From positions 1 through 64,000 of the forward strand of contig JBKQSS010000042.1 in NCBI GenBank assembly GCA_052143535.1: DNA of 64,000 bases. The letters run 5' to 3'. Below the pieces are notes generated by a model. It searched no databases. It was not told the DNA's origin and was given only the letters and a program-made list of their open reading frames with translations. Of this stretch, positions 41,850 through 49,870 are shown piece by piece; the stretch's first letter is position 1, and each line of letters starts with the position of its first letter. The DNA comes from JADGRA01 sp052143535. Lineage in GTDB: Bacteria > Myxococcota > Myxococcia > Myxococcales > Myxococcaceae. The position numbers and the translations under genes were made by a program.

Positions 41850-42599
41850 GTGGACGTCGAGGCACCGAGCCCGGTGGCTGGCCTGTTGCGAGACTTGCGA
41901 GCGCACCTCGCCTGGCAGCGCGAGGACAACGGGGCCGAACTGATGGGGATGCACCGGCGGGCGGCACCGCCCCTCGCTGACGCGGCTCTGCGGCCAGTGG
42001 CGCTTCAGCCGGCCCCAGCGACGACGCTGGTTTCCCGTCCGACGCTGGAGGACATCCGGGCGGACCTCGGAGACTGCCGGCGCTGCAAGCTGTGCACCCA
42101 CCGGAAGCAGATTGTCTTCGGCACGGGCCACCCGCGCGCCCGGTTGGTGTTTGTCGGCGAGGGTCCCGGGGCGGAGGAGGACGTGCAAGGTTTGCCCTTC
42201 GTCGGCCCGGCGGGGCAGCTGCTCACCAAGATGATTGCTGCCATGGGGCTGAAGCGCGAGGACGTCTACATCTGCAACGTCGTGAAATGCCGGCCCCCAG
42301 CCAACCGCAACCCGGAGCCGGATGAGATTGCAGCCTGCGAGCCATTTCTCCGCGCGCAACTGCACAGCATCGGCCCACAGGTGGTGGTGGCGCTCGGGAA
42401 ATTCGCCGCGCAGACGCTGTTGCAGGAAAGCACGCCCATCACCCGCCTGCGCGGCCAGTGGCGCAGCTACCAAGGCATGAAGCTGATGCCCACCTTCCAT
42501 CCGGCCTACCTGTTGCGAAACCCGGCAGAGAAAAAGCCGTGCTGGGAGGACCTCAAGGCGGTCATGGCGGTGTTGGGCCAAGCCGCACCCCCGACGTGA
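41850..42599 (+). CDS. Family 4 uracil-DNA glycosylase (iron-sulfur)
   Basis: A 249-residue DNA repair enzyme. Cys76, Cys79 (or Cys82), Cys147 and Cys163 provide the four ligands of the 4Fe-4S cluster. GEGPGAEED (104-112) is the family 4 active-site motif, and FHPAYLLRNP near the end is the second catalytic motif. Residues 1-62 are an extension of low complexity seen in several bacterial relatives. GTG 41850 follows a GGAGCGGGG site. Its stop overlaps the next gene, an esterase. Confidence 0.92.
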   Translation: MDVEAPSPVAGLLRDLRAHLAWQREDNGAELMGMHRRAAPPLADAALRPVALQPAPATTLVSRPTLEDIRADLGDCRRCKLCTHRKQIVFGTGHPRARLVFVGEGPGAEEDVQGLPFVGPAGQLLTKMIAAMGLKREDVYICNVVKCRPPANRNPEPDEIAACEPFLRAQLHSIGPQVVVALGKFAAQTLLQESTPITRLRGQWRSYQGMKLMPTFHPAYLLRNPAEKKPCWEDLKAVMAVLGQAAPPT

Positions 42600-43600
42600 A
42601 GGGCCAGGCCCACCTCCACCGGCTGGAGTGCCCGGCGTTAAGGGGCAACCCTCTCGGTGACCCGGTGGAGCGGGACTGCGTCGTCTACCTACCTCCAGGC
42701 TACGGCGCCTCCGCCGAGCGCTATCCGCTGGTGGTGTTTCTCCACGCCTTCCTCGGCTCGGCGGCCGGCTGGCTCAACGTGGCACCCTTCTCCCCGACGG
42801 TGCCGGAGCGACTGGACGCGCTTTTGGACGGCGGCCTCCCGAGCTGCATTGCCGTGTTCCCCGACGGCTGGAATGCCTTCGGCGGAAGCCAATGGGCCAA
42901 CAGCGCCGCCACTGGACGCTACCGGGACGCCGTCGTTCGCGACGTGCTGGGGTGGGTGGACGCGACGTTTCGCACCGTGCCGCGGCCGGAGGCGCGCGCG
43001 GTGGTGGGGCGGAGCTCCGGGGGCTACGGCAGCTGGCAATTCGTCCGCCATCACCCGGACGTCTTCGGACACCTGGCGGTCCACTCCGGCGACGCCTATT
43101 TCGAATACTGCTTCCTGCCCGAGTTCTCCAAGGCGGCTGGGGCCTTGGTGAAGGCCGGGGGCGTCGAAGCCTGGTGGCGCGCCTTCGTCCAGCGGGCGCG
43201 CCAGACGAAAATGGGAGGGGACGACCACGCGGTGGTGAATGCGCTGGCCATGGCCGCCGCCTTCTCGCCCAAGTCCGGCGAGGCCCTCGGGCTGGAGCTG
43301 CCCTTCGAGCTGGAGACGGGGGCCATTCGCCCCGTCGTATGGCAACGCTGGCTGGCCGAGGACCCAGTCCGCTTTGTCCTGCCGCAGCCTGGGCCCTTCC
43401 TCTCGCTGAAAAGCATCTTCATCGACTGCGGCACCCGCGACGAATTCGGCCTGCGCTGGGGTGCCCGCATGCTGGCGCGCGCCCTGAGTTCCGCCGGCGC
43501 GGTGGTAACGCACGAAGAGTACGAGGACGGGCACCGGGGGACCGCCTACCGGTTTGAGCGCTCCTTGGGTTTCTTGCTCCCGCGCCTCGCGCGGCGCTGA
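42596..43600 (+). CDS. Alpha/beta-hydrolase, esterase-D-like
   Basis: A 334-residue hydrolase. RDCVVYLPPGYGASAERYPLV opens the fold, VVFLHAFLGSAAGW gives the oxyanion region, and the nucleophile elbow is VGRSSGGYGS (Ser in GRSSG). His in YEDGHRGTAY is the likely catalytic base near the C-terminus. The family resembles putative esterases such as mycolyltransferase-like or FrsA-like proteins. GTG 42596 overlaps the UDG stop by four bases, so translation is coupled to DNA repair; that pairing may be accidental. Confidence 0.82.
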   Translation: MKGQAHLHRLECPALRGNPLGDPVERDCVVYLPPGYGASAERYPLVVFLHAFLGSAAGWLNVAPFSPTVPERLDALLDGGLPSCIAVFPDGWNAFGGSQWANSAATGRYRDAVVRDVLGWVDATFRTVPRPEARAVVGRSSGGYGSWQFVRHHPDVFGHLAVHSGDAYFEYCFLPEFSKAAGALVKAGGVEAWWRAFVQRARQTKMGGDDHAVVNALAMAAAFSPKSGEALGLELPFELETGAIRPVVWQRWLAEDPVRFVLPQPGPFLSLKSIFIDCGTRDEFGLRWGARMLARALSSAGAVVTHEEYEDGHRGTAYRFERSLGFLLPRLARR

Positions 43601-43697
43601 CCGAAGGCCCCTCTTGGGGAGCCCAGAGGCCAAGCCCCATCGGCACGCGGGAGGATGGCGGACCTCGGTGCACCCGTGCTAGCGCCAGCTGCCGCAC

Positions 43698-44732
43698 ATG
43701 GCCGTCAAGGACCCCTACGGACTCGGACGCGTCCTCGGACAGACGGGAGTTCTCCCGCAGCGGGCGCAAACCCTCGACGCCTCCTTGCCCTTGCGGCCCT
43801 CGGAGCTTCTGGTCGAGGTGGACTCGCTCAACATCGACGCAGCGTCCTTCCGTCAGCTGAAAGTGGCCGCCGGCGGGGACCCGACGAGCATCGCCGCGAC
43901 CATCCAAGAGATTGTCCGCGCCCGCGGGAAGATGCAGAACCCGGTGACCGGGTCCGGCGGGATGCTCATCGGCCGAGTCCGCGAAGTCGGCCCGGAGCAT
44001 CCTGCCCACGGACAGCTCGTCCCGGGCGACCGCATTGCAACGCTGGTTAGCCTGTCGCTCACGCCCTTGCACCTCGAGGAGGTGAAGGCCGTGCACCTCG
44101 CCATGGACCGCGTCGACGTCCGTGGGCACGCCATTCTCTTCGCGAGCGGCCTCTACGCACGGCTTCCGGAGGATTTGCCCGACACGCTGGCGCTCGCCGC
44201 GCTCGACGTCTGCGGTGCCCCGGCGCTGGTCGAGCGCTTCGTCCGTCCCGGCATGCGGGTGGCGCTGCTCGGTGCCGGCAAGAGCGGGGCCTTGTGCCTG
44301 GCGCAGGCCCAGCGCTCGCTGTCGGGACTCGGCCAGCTGCTGGCCCTGGACATTTCGCAACCCGCTCTCGACACGTTGAAAGGCCTCGGTCTGTGCGACG
44401 TGGCGTTGCGAGTCGACGCCACCGACGCGGTGGGGGTGCTGGCGGCAGTGCAGGGCGCCACCGACGGGGCGCTGTGTGACCTCGTCGTCAATTGCGCCTC
44501 CGTCCCCGACACCGAGATGGGAACCATCCTCAGCGTCAGGGAGGGCGGCACCGCGCTCTTCTTCTCCATGGCCACCTCCTTCACTACCGCCGCGCTCGGG
44601 GCGGAGGGGGTGGGCAAGGATGTGACGCTGGTGATGGGGAATGGGTTTGTGCCGGGCCATGCCCAGCTGACGTTGGAGTTGCTGCGGAGCGACGCCCGGC
44701 TCCGCGACCTCTTCGCCGCCCGGTACGTCTAG
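43698..44732 (+). CDS. kdd: L-erythro-3,5-diaminohexanoate dehydrogenase
   Basis: A 344-residue NAD enzyme of the anaerobic lysine pathway; it oxidatively deaminates 3,5-diaminohexanoate to 5-amino-3-oxohexanoate. KDPYGLGRVLGQTGVLPQRA at the start and the NPVTGSGGMLIGRV segment are characteristic; the dinucleotide fold is VALLGAGKSGALCLAQA. The assignment is strengthened by kamD, kamE, kal and kce directly downstream. It starts a probable operon, with 102 bases before kamD. Confidence 0.92.
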   Translation: MAVKDPYGLGRVLGQTGVLPQRAQTLDASLPLRPSELLVEVDSLNIDAASFRQLKVAAGGDPTSIAATIQEIVRARGKMQNPVTGSGGMLIGRVREVGPEHPAHGQLVPGDRIATLVSLSLTPLHLEEVKAVHLAMDRVDVRGHAILFASGLYARLPEDLPDTLALAALDVCGAPALVERFVRPGMRVALLGAGKSGALCLAQAQRSLSGLGQLLALDISQPALDTLKGLGLCDVALRVDATDAVGVLAAVQGATDGALCDLVVNCASVPDTEMGTILSVREGGTALFFSMATSFTTAALGAEGVGKDVTLVMGNGFVPGHAQLTLELLRSDARLRDLFAARYV

Positions 44733-44834
44733 CCCGCCGTCCTCCCCTTGGGCGGCGCTGACGCATCGCGTCCGTCAGCCGGGGCGGGGACTGGCGTGCC
44801 CTGCTCACGGCGTGGTAGCCGCAAGGGCCCAGCC

Positions 44835-46391
44835 ATGCCCGGTCCGTTCATCCAAGACGCTGAGATTGCCCGGTCGCGGGAGGTGGCCCAGCGGGTCATC
44901 GAGCCCGTCTTCGAGCTCATCCGGCGCAACACCACCGTCTCGGTGGAGCGCACCGTCCTGCGGCTCTTCGGCATGTCAGACGCCGGTTCGAGTGGCATTC
45001 CGCTCCCGAACCTCATGACCGACCGCCTGAAGGCGGCGGGGGTGCTGAACCGGGGTGCTGCCTACTGGTACGGGCGCGCGCTGCAACTCGGCGCGCGTAG
45101 CCCGCTCGATGCGGTGGAGCGCATTTCGGCGCTGCCCATGGAACGGCTCAAGCCCCTTTCGGCCGAGGTGGAAGGCAACCTCCGGGAAGAGGTCCGACGG
45201 GAAGCGAAGTCTGCCACCGACGAGTTGCGGCGACGCATCGCCCAGAGAGACGCGTTGCGCGGGCAATTCCCCATGTCGCCGCCCCCCCACAAGTACGTCA
45301 TCGTCGCGACTGGCAACATTTATGACGACGTGGACCAAGCGCGGGCGGCGGCTCAGGCCGGGGCCGACGTCATCGCCGTCATTCGAAGCACGGCGCAGTC
45401 GCTCCTCGACTACGTGCCCCACGGGGCCACCACCGAGGGGTATGGCGGCACCTACGCCACCCAGGAAAACTTCCGCATCATGCGCGAGGCGCTGGACGAG
45501 GAAACGCGCCGGTTGAAGCGGTACATCCAGCTCACCAACTACTCCTCCGGACTGTGCATGGCGGAGATTGCCTTCTGCGCGGCGTACGAGCGGCTGGACA
45601 TGCTTCTCAACGACGCGATGTACGGAATCCTCTTCCGTGACATCAACATGCGACGGACGTTCATCGACCAGTACTTCAGTCGCCGCATTTGCGCCCTGGC
45701 CGGCATCATCATCAACACCGGCGAGGACAACTACATTACGACGGCCGATGCCTACGACGCGGCGCACACCGTCATCGCCAGCCAGTTCCTCAACGAGGCG
45801 TTTGCCCGACGCGCCGGTCTCAAGGACAGTCAGCTCGGCCTGGGGCACAGCTATGAGATTGACCCGGCGCGGCCGGAAACGCTGCTCCTCGAGCTGAGTC
45901 AGGCCATGCTGGTGCGGCGCTGTTTCCCCGACGCCCCGCTCAAATACATGCCGCCCACCAAGCACAAGGAGACGGACATCTTCTTCAGCCACGCCTACGA
46001 CGTCATGGCGGACTTGGTGGCCATCTGGACCCGCCAGGGCATCCAGCTGCTCGGGATGATGACCGAGGCGATGCACACCCCGCTGTTGGCCGACCGTTAC
46101 GTGGCCCTCAAGTCGGCGGCCTATGTACACCGGGCGGCGCGCGGCATTGACCTCGAGTTCACGGTGCGTGAGGACGGGAAAATCGCGGACCGAGCGCGCA
46201 GCGTCTTCGGCCGAGCGATGGAGCTGCTCGAGGAGTGCCAGCGGGATGGATTGGTGGCGGCCATCGGCCGGGGCCGCTTCGGAGACGTGAAGCGCAGCGA
46301 GACGGGCGGCAAGGGGCTCGACGGGGTGGTGGAAAAGGCCCCGGACTACTTCAACCCCTTCCTCGAACTCCTCGAGGGCACGCCAGCATGA
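44835..46391 (+). CDS. kamD: Lysine 5,6-aminomutase alpha subunit
   Basis: A 518-residue TIM-barrel subunit of the adenosylcobalamin and PLP-dependent mutase, which turns beta-lysine into 3,5-diaminohexanoate. RNTTVSVERTVLRLFGMSDA, the long TEGYGGTYATQENFRIMREAL region and SSGLCMAEIAFCAAYERLDM match the family throughout. It lacks a B12 domain, which is supplied by KamE, whose ATG overlaps its stop. ATG 44835 is preferred over the longer frame. Confidence 0.95.
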   Translation: MPGPFIQDAEIARSREVAQRVIEPVFELIRRNTTVSVERTVLRLFGMSDAGSSGIPLPNLMTDRLKAAGVLNRGAAYWYGRALQLGARSPLDAVERISALPMERLKPLSAEVEGNLREEVRREAKSATDELRRRIAQRDALRGQFPMSPPPHKYVIVATGNIYDDVDQARAAAQAGADVIAVIRSTAQSLLDYVPHGATTEGYGGTYATQENFRIMREALDEETRRLKRYIQLTNYSSGLCMAEIAFCAAYERLDMLLNDAMYGILFRDINMRRTFIDQYFSRRICALAGIIINTGEDNYITTADAYDAAHTVIASQFLNEAFARRAGLKDSQLGLGHSYEIDPARPETLLLELSQAMLVRRCFPDAPLKYMPPTKHKETDIFFSHAYDVMADLVAIWTRQGIQLLGMMTEAMHTPLLADRYVALKSAAYVHRAARGIDLEFTVREDGKIADRARSVFGRAMELLEECQRDGLVAAIGRGRFGDVKRSETGGKGLDGVVEKAPDYFNPFLELLEGTPA

Positions 46392-47170
46392 GCACGGCCA
46401 AACACGCCATTCGCGCCTACGGGGACCGCCGGGACGACGGCGTCCTGCAGCTCTCCTTCACGCTACCCGTGCCGCTCTCGGAGAAGGCCAAGGAGGCCGC
46501 TCAGCAGTACTGCCGGGCGCTCGGGCTTCTGGACGTGAAGGTTGCCTCGGCCGAGGCAGCGGCCAGCCAGTACACCTTCTTCGTCGTCTACGCTCGAAGC
46601 CCGGTGGTGCTGGACTACGCGACCATCGATGTCCCGGAGGTCATCTTCAAGAAGCTCGGCTTCGACGAGTTGAACGCGCTGATTGAGACGGAGATTGGCC
46701 GTCGAGTGGTTGTCTTCGGCGCCTGTACCGGGACGGACACCCACACCGTTGGCATCGACGCCATCCTCAACATGAAGGGCTACGCCGGTGACTACGGGCT
46801 CGAGCGCTACCCCGGCTTCGAGGCCTTCAACCTCGGCAGCCAGGTGCCCAACGAGGAGCTCATCCGCAGGGCCGTGGCCCAGCACGCTGACGCCATCCTC
46901 GTGTCCCAGGTGGTCACCCAACGGGACGTGCACAAGGACAACAGCCGGCACTTCATCGACGCGGCCCGGGCGGCTGGGCTGAGCGGCAAGACGCTGCTCT
47001 TGCTGGGCGGACCGCGGGTCGACCACAAGCTCGCGCTCGAACTGGGCTTCGACGCGGGGTTCGGCCCGGGCACCAAGCCATCCGACGTGGCCAATTTCAT
47101 CGTCCACGCGATGCTCAAGCGGTTGGGCAAAGAACGACCGGGCCTGCACTACCAGGGAGAGCCCAGGTGA
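46388..47170 (+). CDS. kamE: Lysine 5,6-aminomutase beta subunit (B12-binding)
   Basis: A 260-residue subunit carrying the cobalamin. The DxHxxG motif is Asp117-Thr-His119-Thr-Val-Gly122, in GTDTHTVGIDA. Lys130 in NMKGYAGDYG lies eleven residues later, the spacing between the B12 ligand His and the PLP-binding Lys in studied mutases. The N-terminal 80 residues are the dimerisation region. It overlaps kamD and kal by four bases. Together with KamD it forms the active mutase. Confidence 0.95.
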   Translation: MSTAKHAIRAYGDRRDDGVLQLSFTLPVPLSEKAKEAAQQYCRALGLLDVKVASAEAAASQYTFFVVYARSPVVLDYATIDVPEVIFKKLGFDELNALIETEIGRRVVVFGACTGTDTHTVGIDAILNMKGYAGDYGLERYPGFEAFNLGSQVPNEELIRRAVAQHADAILVSQVVTQRDVHKDNSRHFIDAARAAGLSGKTLLLLGGPRVDHKLALELGFDAGFGPGTKPSDVANFIVHAMLKRLGKERPGLHYQGEPR

Positions 47171-47562
47171 GCGACGTCAACGCGCGCCTCCGCGTGCGGC
47201 TGAGCAGCCAGGACGCCCATTACGGCGGCCAGCTGGTGGACGGCGCGCGCCTGCTCGGACTCTTCGGGGATGTGGCCACCGAGCTGTGCATCCTCTTGGA
47301 CGGAGACGAGGGGCTCTTTCGGGCCTACGAGAGCGTCGAATTCCTGGCCCCGGTGTACGCCGGGGACTTCATCGAAGCCGAGGGCTGGGTGACGGCGGTT
47401 GGGCGCACCAGTCGGAAAATGCGTTTCGAAGCCCGCAAAGTCGTTCGGCCGTTGCCGGAGGTGTCCAGCTCCGCGGCCGAGATGCTGGCCGAGCCCATCG
47501 TCGTCTGCCGCGCCGTGGGCACCTGCGTCGTGCCCTTGGCCAAGCAACGGGGAAAGCGGTGA
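47167..47562 (+). CDS. kal: 3-aminobutyryl-CoA ammonia lyase
   Basis: A 131-residue hotdog-fold enzyme. DAHYGGQLVDGARLLGLFGDVA and the FLAPVYAGDFIEAEGWV segment are characteristic of Kal, which releases ammonia from 3-aminobutyryl-CoA to give crotonyl-CoA. The GTG start overlaps kamE and the stop overlaps kce. Position in the lysine cluster fixes the function better than the fold alone would. Confidence 0.9.
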   Translation: MSDVNARLRVRLSSQDAHYGGQLVDGARLLGLFGDVATELCILLDGDEGLFRAYESVEFLAPVYAGDFIEAEGWVTAVGRTSRKMRFEARKVVRPLPEVSSSAAEMLAEPIVVCRAVGTCVVPLAKQRGKR

Positions 47563-48383
47563 GGCCGTACCTCATCACCGCGGCCATGGTCGGCGCCGAG
47601 ACGACGCGGGCGCAAACGCCCTTCTTGCCCATCAGCGCAGAGGAAATCGGCGAGGAGGCAGCGCGCTGCCGAGAGGCCGGCGCGGCCATGGTGCACATTC
47701 ATGTACGCAAGCCCGATGGCACGCCTTCGCAAGACGCCGAGCTCTTCCGAGCCGCGGTGCGCGAGATTCGCAAGCGGTCCGACATTCTCGTGCAGACTTC
47801 CACCGGCGGCGCAGTCGGCATGGACGTCGACGAGCGCTGTGGTCCACTCCGTCTCACTGGAGCAGAGCGGCCGGACATGGCCACCCTCACTACCGGCTCC
47901 GTCAACTTCGGGGACGAGGTGTTCTCCAACCCGCGGCCGCTGGTGCGGGAGATTGCCCGACGCATCCGAGCCCTCGGCATCCGGCCCGAGATTGAGTGCT
48001 TCGACGCGGGCATGGTGGAGGAGGCGGAAGCTCTGGCCCGGGAAGGGCTGGTCGACTTGCCGGCCCATTACGACTTCGTTTTGGGCGTGCCCGGAGCGCT
48101 CGGCGCCACCGAGCGCGCGCTGGACTTCCTCATCGCCTCCCTCCCTCCGGGAAGCACCTTTACCGTCGCCGGCGTGGGGAGACACCAGCTGCCGATGGCC
48201 GAGCTAGCGGCCCGCAAGGGGGGCAACGGCCGGGTGGGGCTGGAGGACAACATCTACCTGTCCAAAGGGGTACTGGCCAAAGGCAGCTACGAGCTGGTGG
48301 CGGAAGCGGCCCGGCGAGCGCGGGCTGCGGGCCGGGACGTCGCCACGCCGGCCGATGCGCGGACACTTCTCCGGCTCGGTTAG
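47559..48383 (+). CDS. kce: 3-keto-5-aminohexanoate cleavage enzyme
   Basis: A 274-residue BKACE-family TIM barrel. It joins 5-amino-3-oxohexanoate with acetyl-CoA to give acetoacetate and 3-aminobutyryl-CoA, the substrate of Kal. The zinc-binding HIHVR motif, the QTSTGG loop and the ECFDAGMV segment are present. GTG 47559 overlaps kal. It ends the lysine operon, 16 bases before an ABC transporter gene that may be co-transcribed. Confidence 0.92.
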   Translation: MRPYLITAAMVGAETTRAQTPFLPISAEEIGEEAARCREAGAAMVHIHVRKPDGTPSQDAELFRAAVREIRKRSDILVQTSTGGAVGMDVDERCGPLRLTGAERPDMATLTTGSVNFGDEVFSNPRPLVREIARRIRALGIRPEIECFDAGMVEEAEALAREGLVDLPAHYDFVLGVPGALGATERALDFLIASLPPGSTFTVAGVGRHQLPMAELAARKGGNGRVGLEDNIYLSKGVLAKGSYELVAEAARRARAAGRDVATPADARTLLRLG

Positions 48384-48399
48384 AGTCCTGAGGGCTCCC

Positions 48400-49107
48400 G
48401 TGTCCGAACGTCTGGTGGTGCGCTCGCTTGGAGTCAGCTTCGGCAAGACCGAGGTTCTGCGGGACTTGAGCTTCTCGGTGCCGGACGGCTCCACCATGGC
48501 CGTCATTGGCCCCAACGGCTCGGGTAAGACGGCACTCTTCAAAGCACTCATTGGTGCCATGCCCTCCAGCGGGACGGTGGTCTGGGCACCTGGCACCCGG
48601 ATTGGCTACGTGCCGCAGCGGCTCGACCTCGAGCGGGACCTGCCCTTGAGTGGGCGGGACTTCCTGCGGGCCAAGGCGGCCTTGGTGGGCGCGAGCGAGG
48701 CCGAGGTGGAGCATGCCAGCCGGCTCGTCAACCTGGGGCGCGACACCGCGCTGCGCCCCATCGGCAGTCTCTCCGGGGGCCAGTTTCAACGCCTCCTTTT
48801 GGCCTTCGCGCTGCTCGGCCATCCGAGCGTGCTGCTCTTCGACGAGCCCACCACTGGCATCGACGAGCCAGGGGAGGAGCTGCTCTATGCCACCGTGGAG
48901 CGCCTGCAACGCGAGGAGAAGCTGACGCTCATTTTCATCTCTCACGAGCTGAGCCTGGTGTACCGGATGGCGGAGCTGGTGCTGTGCCTCGGCCGGCGCG
49001 GCGTCAGCTGCTTCGGGCCGCCGCGCCAAATTCTCACCCCGCAAACCTTGGAGCGCACCTACGGTGCTCCGATGGACCACTACCTGCACGAAGTCCATGA
49101 GCATTAG
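48400..49107 (+). CDS. ABC transporter ATPase, zinc/manganese type
   Basis: A 235-residue ATPase. Walker A is GPNGSGKT (37-44), the signature is LSGGQFQRLLLA and Walker B is VLLFDEPTTGID, followed by the switch His in FISHELSLVY. Similarity is to ZnuC/MntB-type subunits of metal ion importers. GTG 48400 follows a GAGGG box. It overlaps the permease gene by 11 bases. No periplasmic binding protein gene is next to it. Confidence 0.88.
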   Translation: MSERLVVRSLGVSFGKTEVLRDLSFSVPDGSTMAVIGPNGSGKTALFKALIGAMPSSGTVVWAPGTRIGYVPQRLDLERDLPLSGRDFLRAKAALVGASEAEVEHASRLVNLGRDTALRPIGSLSGGQFQRLLLAFALLGHPSVLLFDEPTTGIDEPGEELLYATVERLQREEKLTLIFISHELSLVYRMAELVLCLGRRGVSCFGPPRQILTPQTLERTYGAPMDHYLHEVHEH

Positions 49108-49858
49108 CAGCCTGCTTCTTTCCGGCAGCATGGCGGTGGCGGCCGGCGTGGTCGGCTGCTTCGCGGTCATGCGGCGGATGACGCTTGCCGCCGACGCCAT
49201 GTCTCACGTCGCCCTTCCCGGCATCGGGCTCGCTTTGGTGCTGCATCTCAACCCGGTCATCGGCGGTGTGGCGATGCTGCTGGTGGGGTCGGTCCTCATC
49301 TGGGGCCTTGAGCGTCGCACCGGCATCTCCACCGAGACGGTGGTGGGCGTCGTCTTCTCGGCTGCCTTGGCCCTCGGCAGCATGCTCACCTCGGGCGAGG
49401 AGCTCATCGACGCGCTCCTGGGAAAGCCTGGAGTCCTCGGCCCACTGGAGCTGGCCTTCGGGCTCCTGGCGCCACTGGCCGTGGTGCTATTTCTCGCCCG
49501 GGCGCGCAACCGGCTCCTCATCGCCCTCGTTTCACCGGACCTCGCGCGGACGGTGGGCATCGGCGTGGAGCGGCTCAACCTCGGCTTCCTCTTGGCCTTC
49601 GCCGTGACGGTGGCCTTAGGGTTGCGCTACCTCGGGGTGCTGTTGATGGGCTCGCTCATCATCATCCCGGCGGCCACCGCCAAGCACCTCGCCGGAAACA
49701 TTCGCTCGATGTTTTTGGTCGCCGTCGGCGTTTCCGTCGGCGCGACGCTGGTGGGAAGCGCCCTGGCGGCGACGGTGCACCAGCCGACGGGGCCGCTCAT
49801 TATTACCGTGGCTGCGGCCTGCTTTTTCCTGAGCCTCGCCTGGCAGCGGCCGGTGTAG
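49097..49858 (+). CDS. ABC transporter permease, zinc/manganese type
   Basis: A 253-residue ABC-3 family permease with about eight membrane helices. CFAVMRRMTLAADAMSHVAL carries the conserved ADAxSHxxLPG motif, and the LGLRYLGVLLMGSLIIIPAA segment is the coupling helix region. Together with the ATPase it would form an importer for Zn, Mn or Fe. ATG 49097 is in the end of the ATPase gene. Confidence 0.9.
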   Translation: MSISSLLLSGSMAVAAGVVGCFAVMRRMTLAADAMSHVALPGIGLALVLHLNPVIGGVAMLLVGSVLIWGLERRTGISTETVVGVVFSAALALGSMLTSGEELIDALLGKPGVLGPLELAFGLLAPLAVVLFLARARNRLLIALVSPDLARTVGIGVERLNLGFLLAFAVTVALGLRYLGVLLMGSLIIIPAATAKHLAGNIRSMFLVAVGVSVGATLVGSALAATVHQPTGPLIITVAAACFFLSLAWQRPV

Positions 49859-49870
49859 TGCTGGCCCCCG

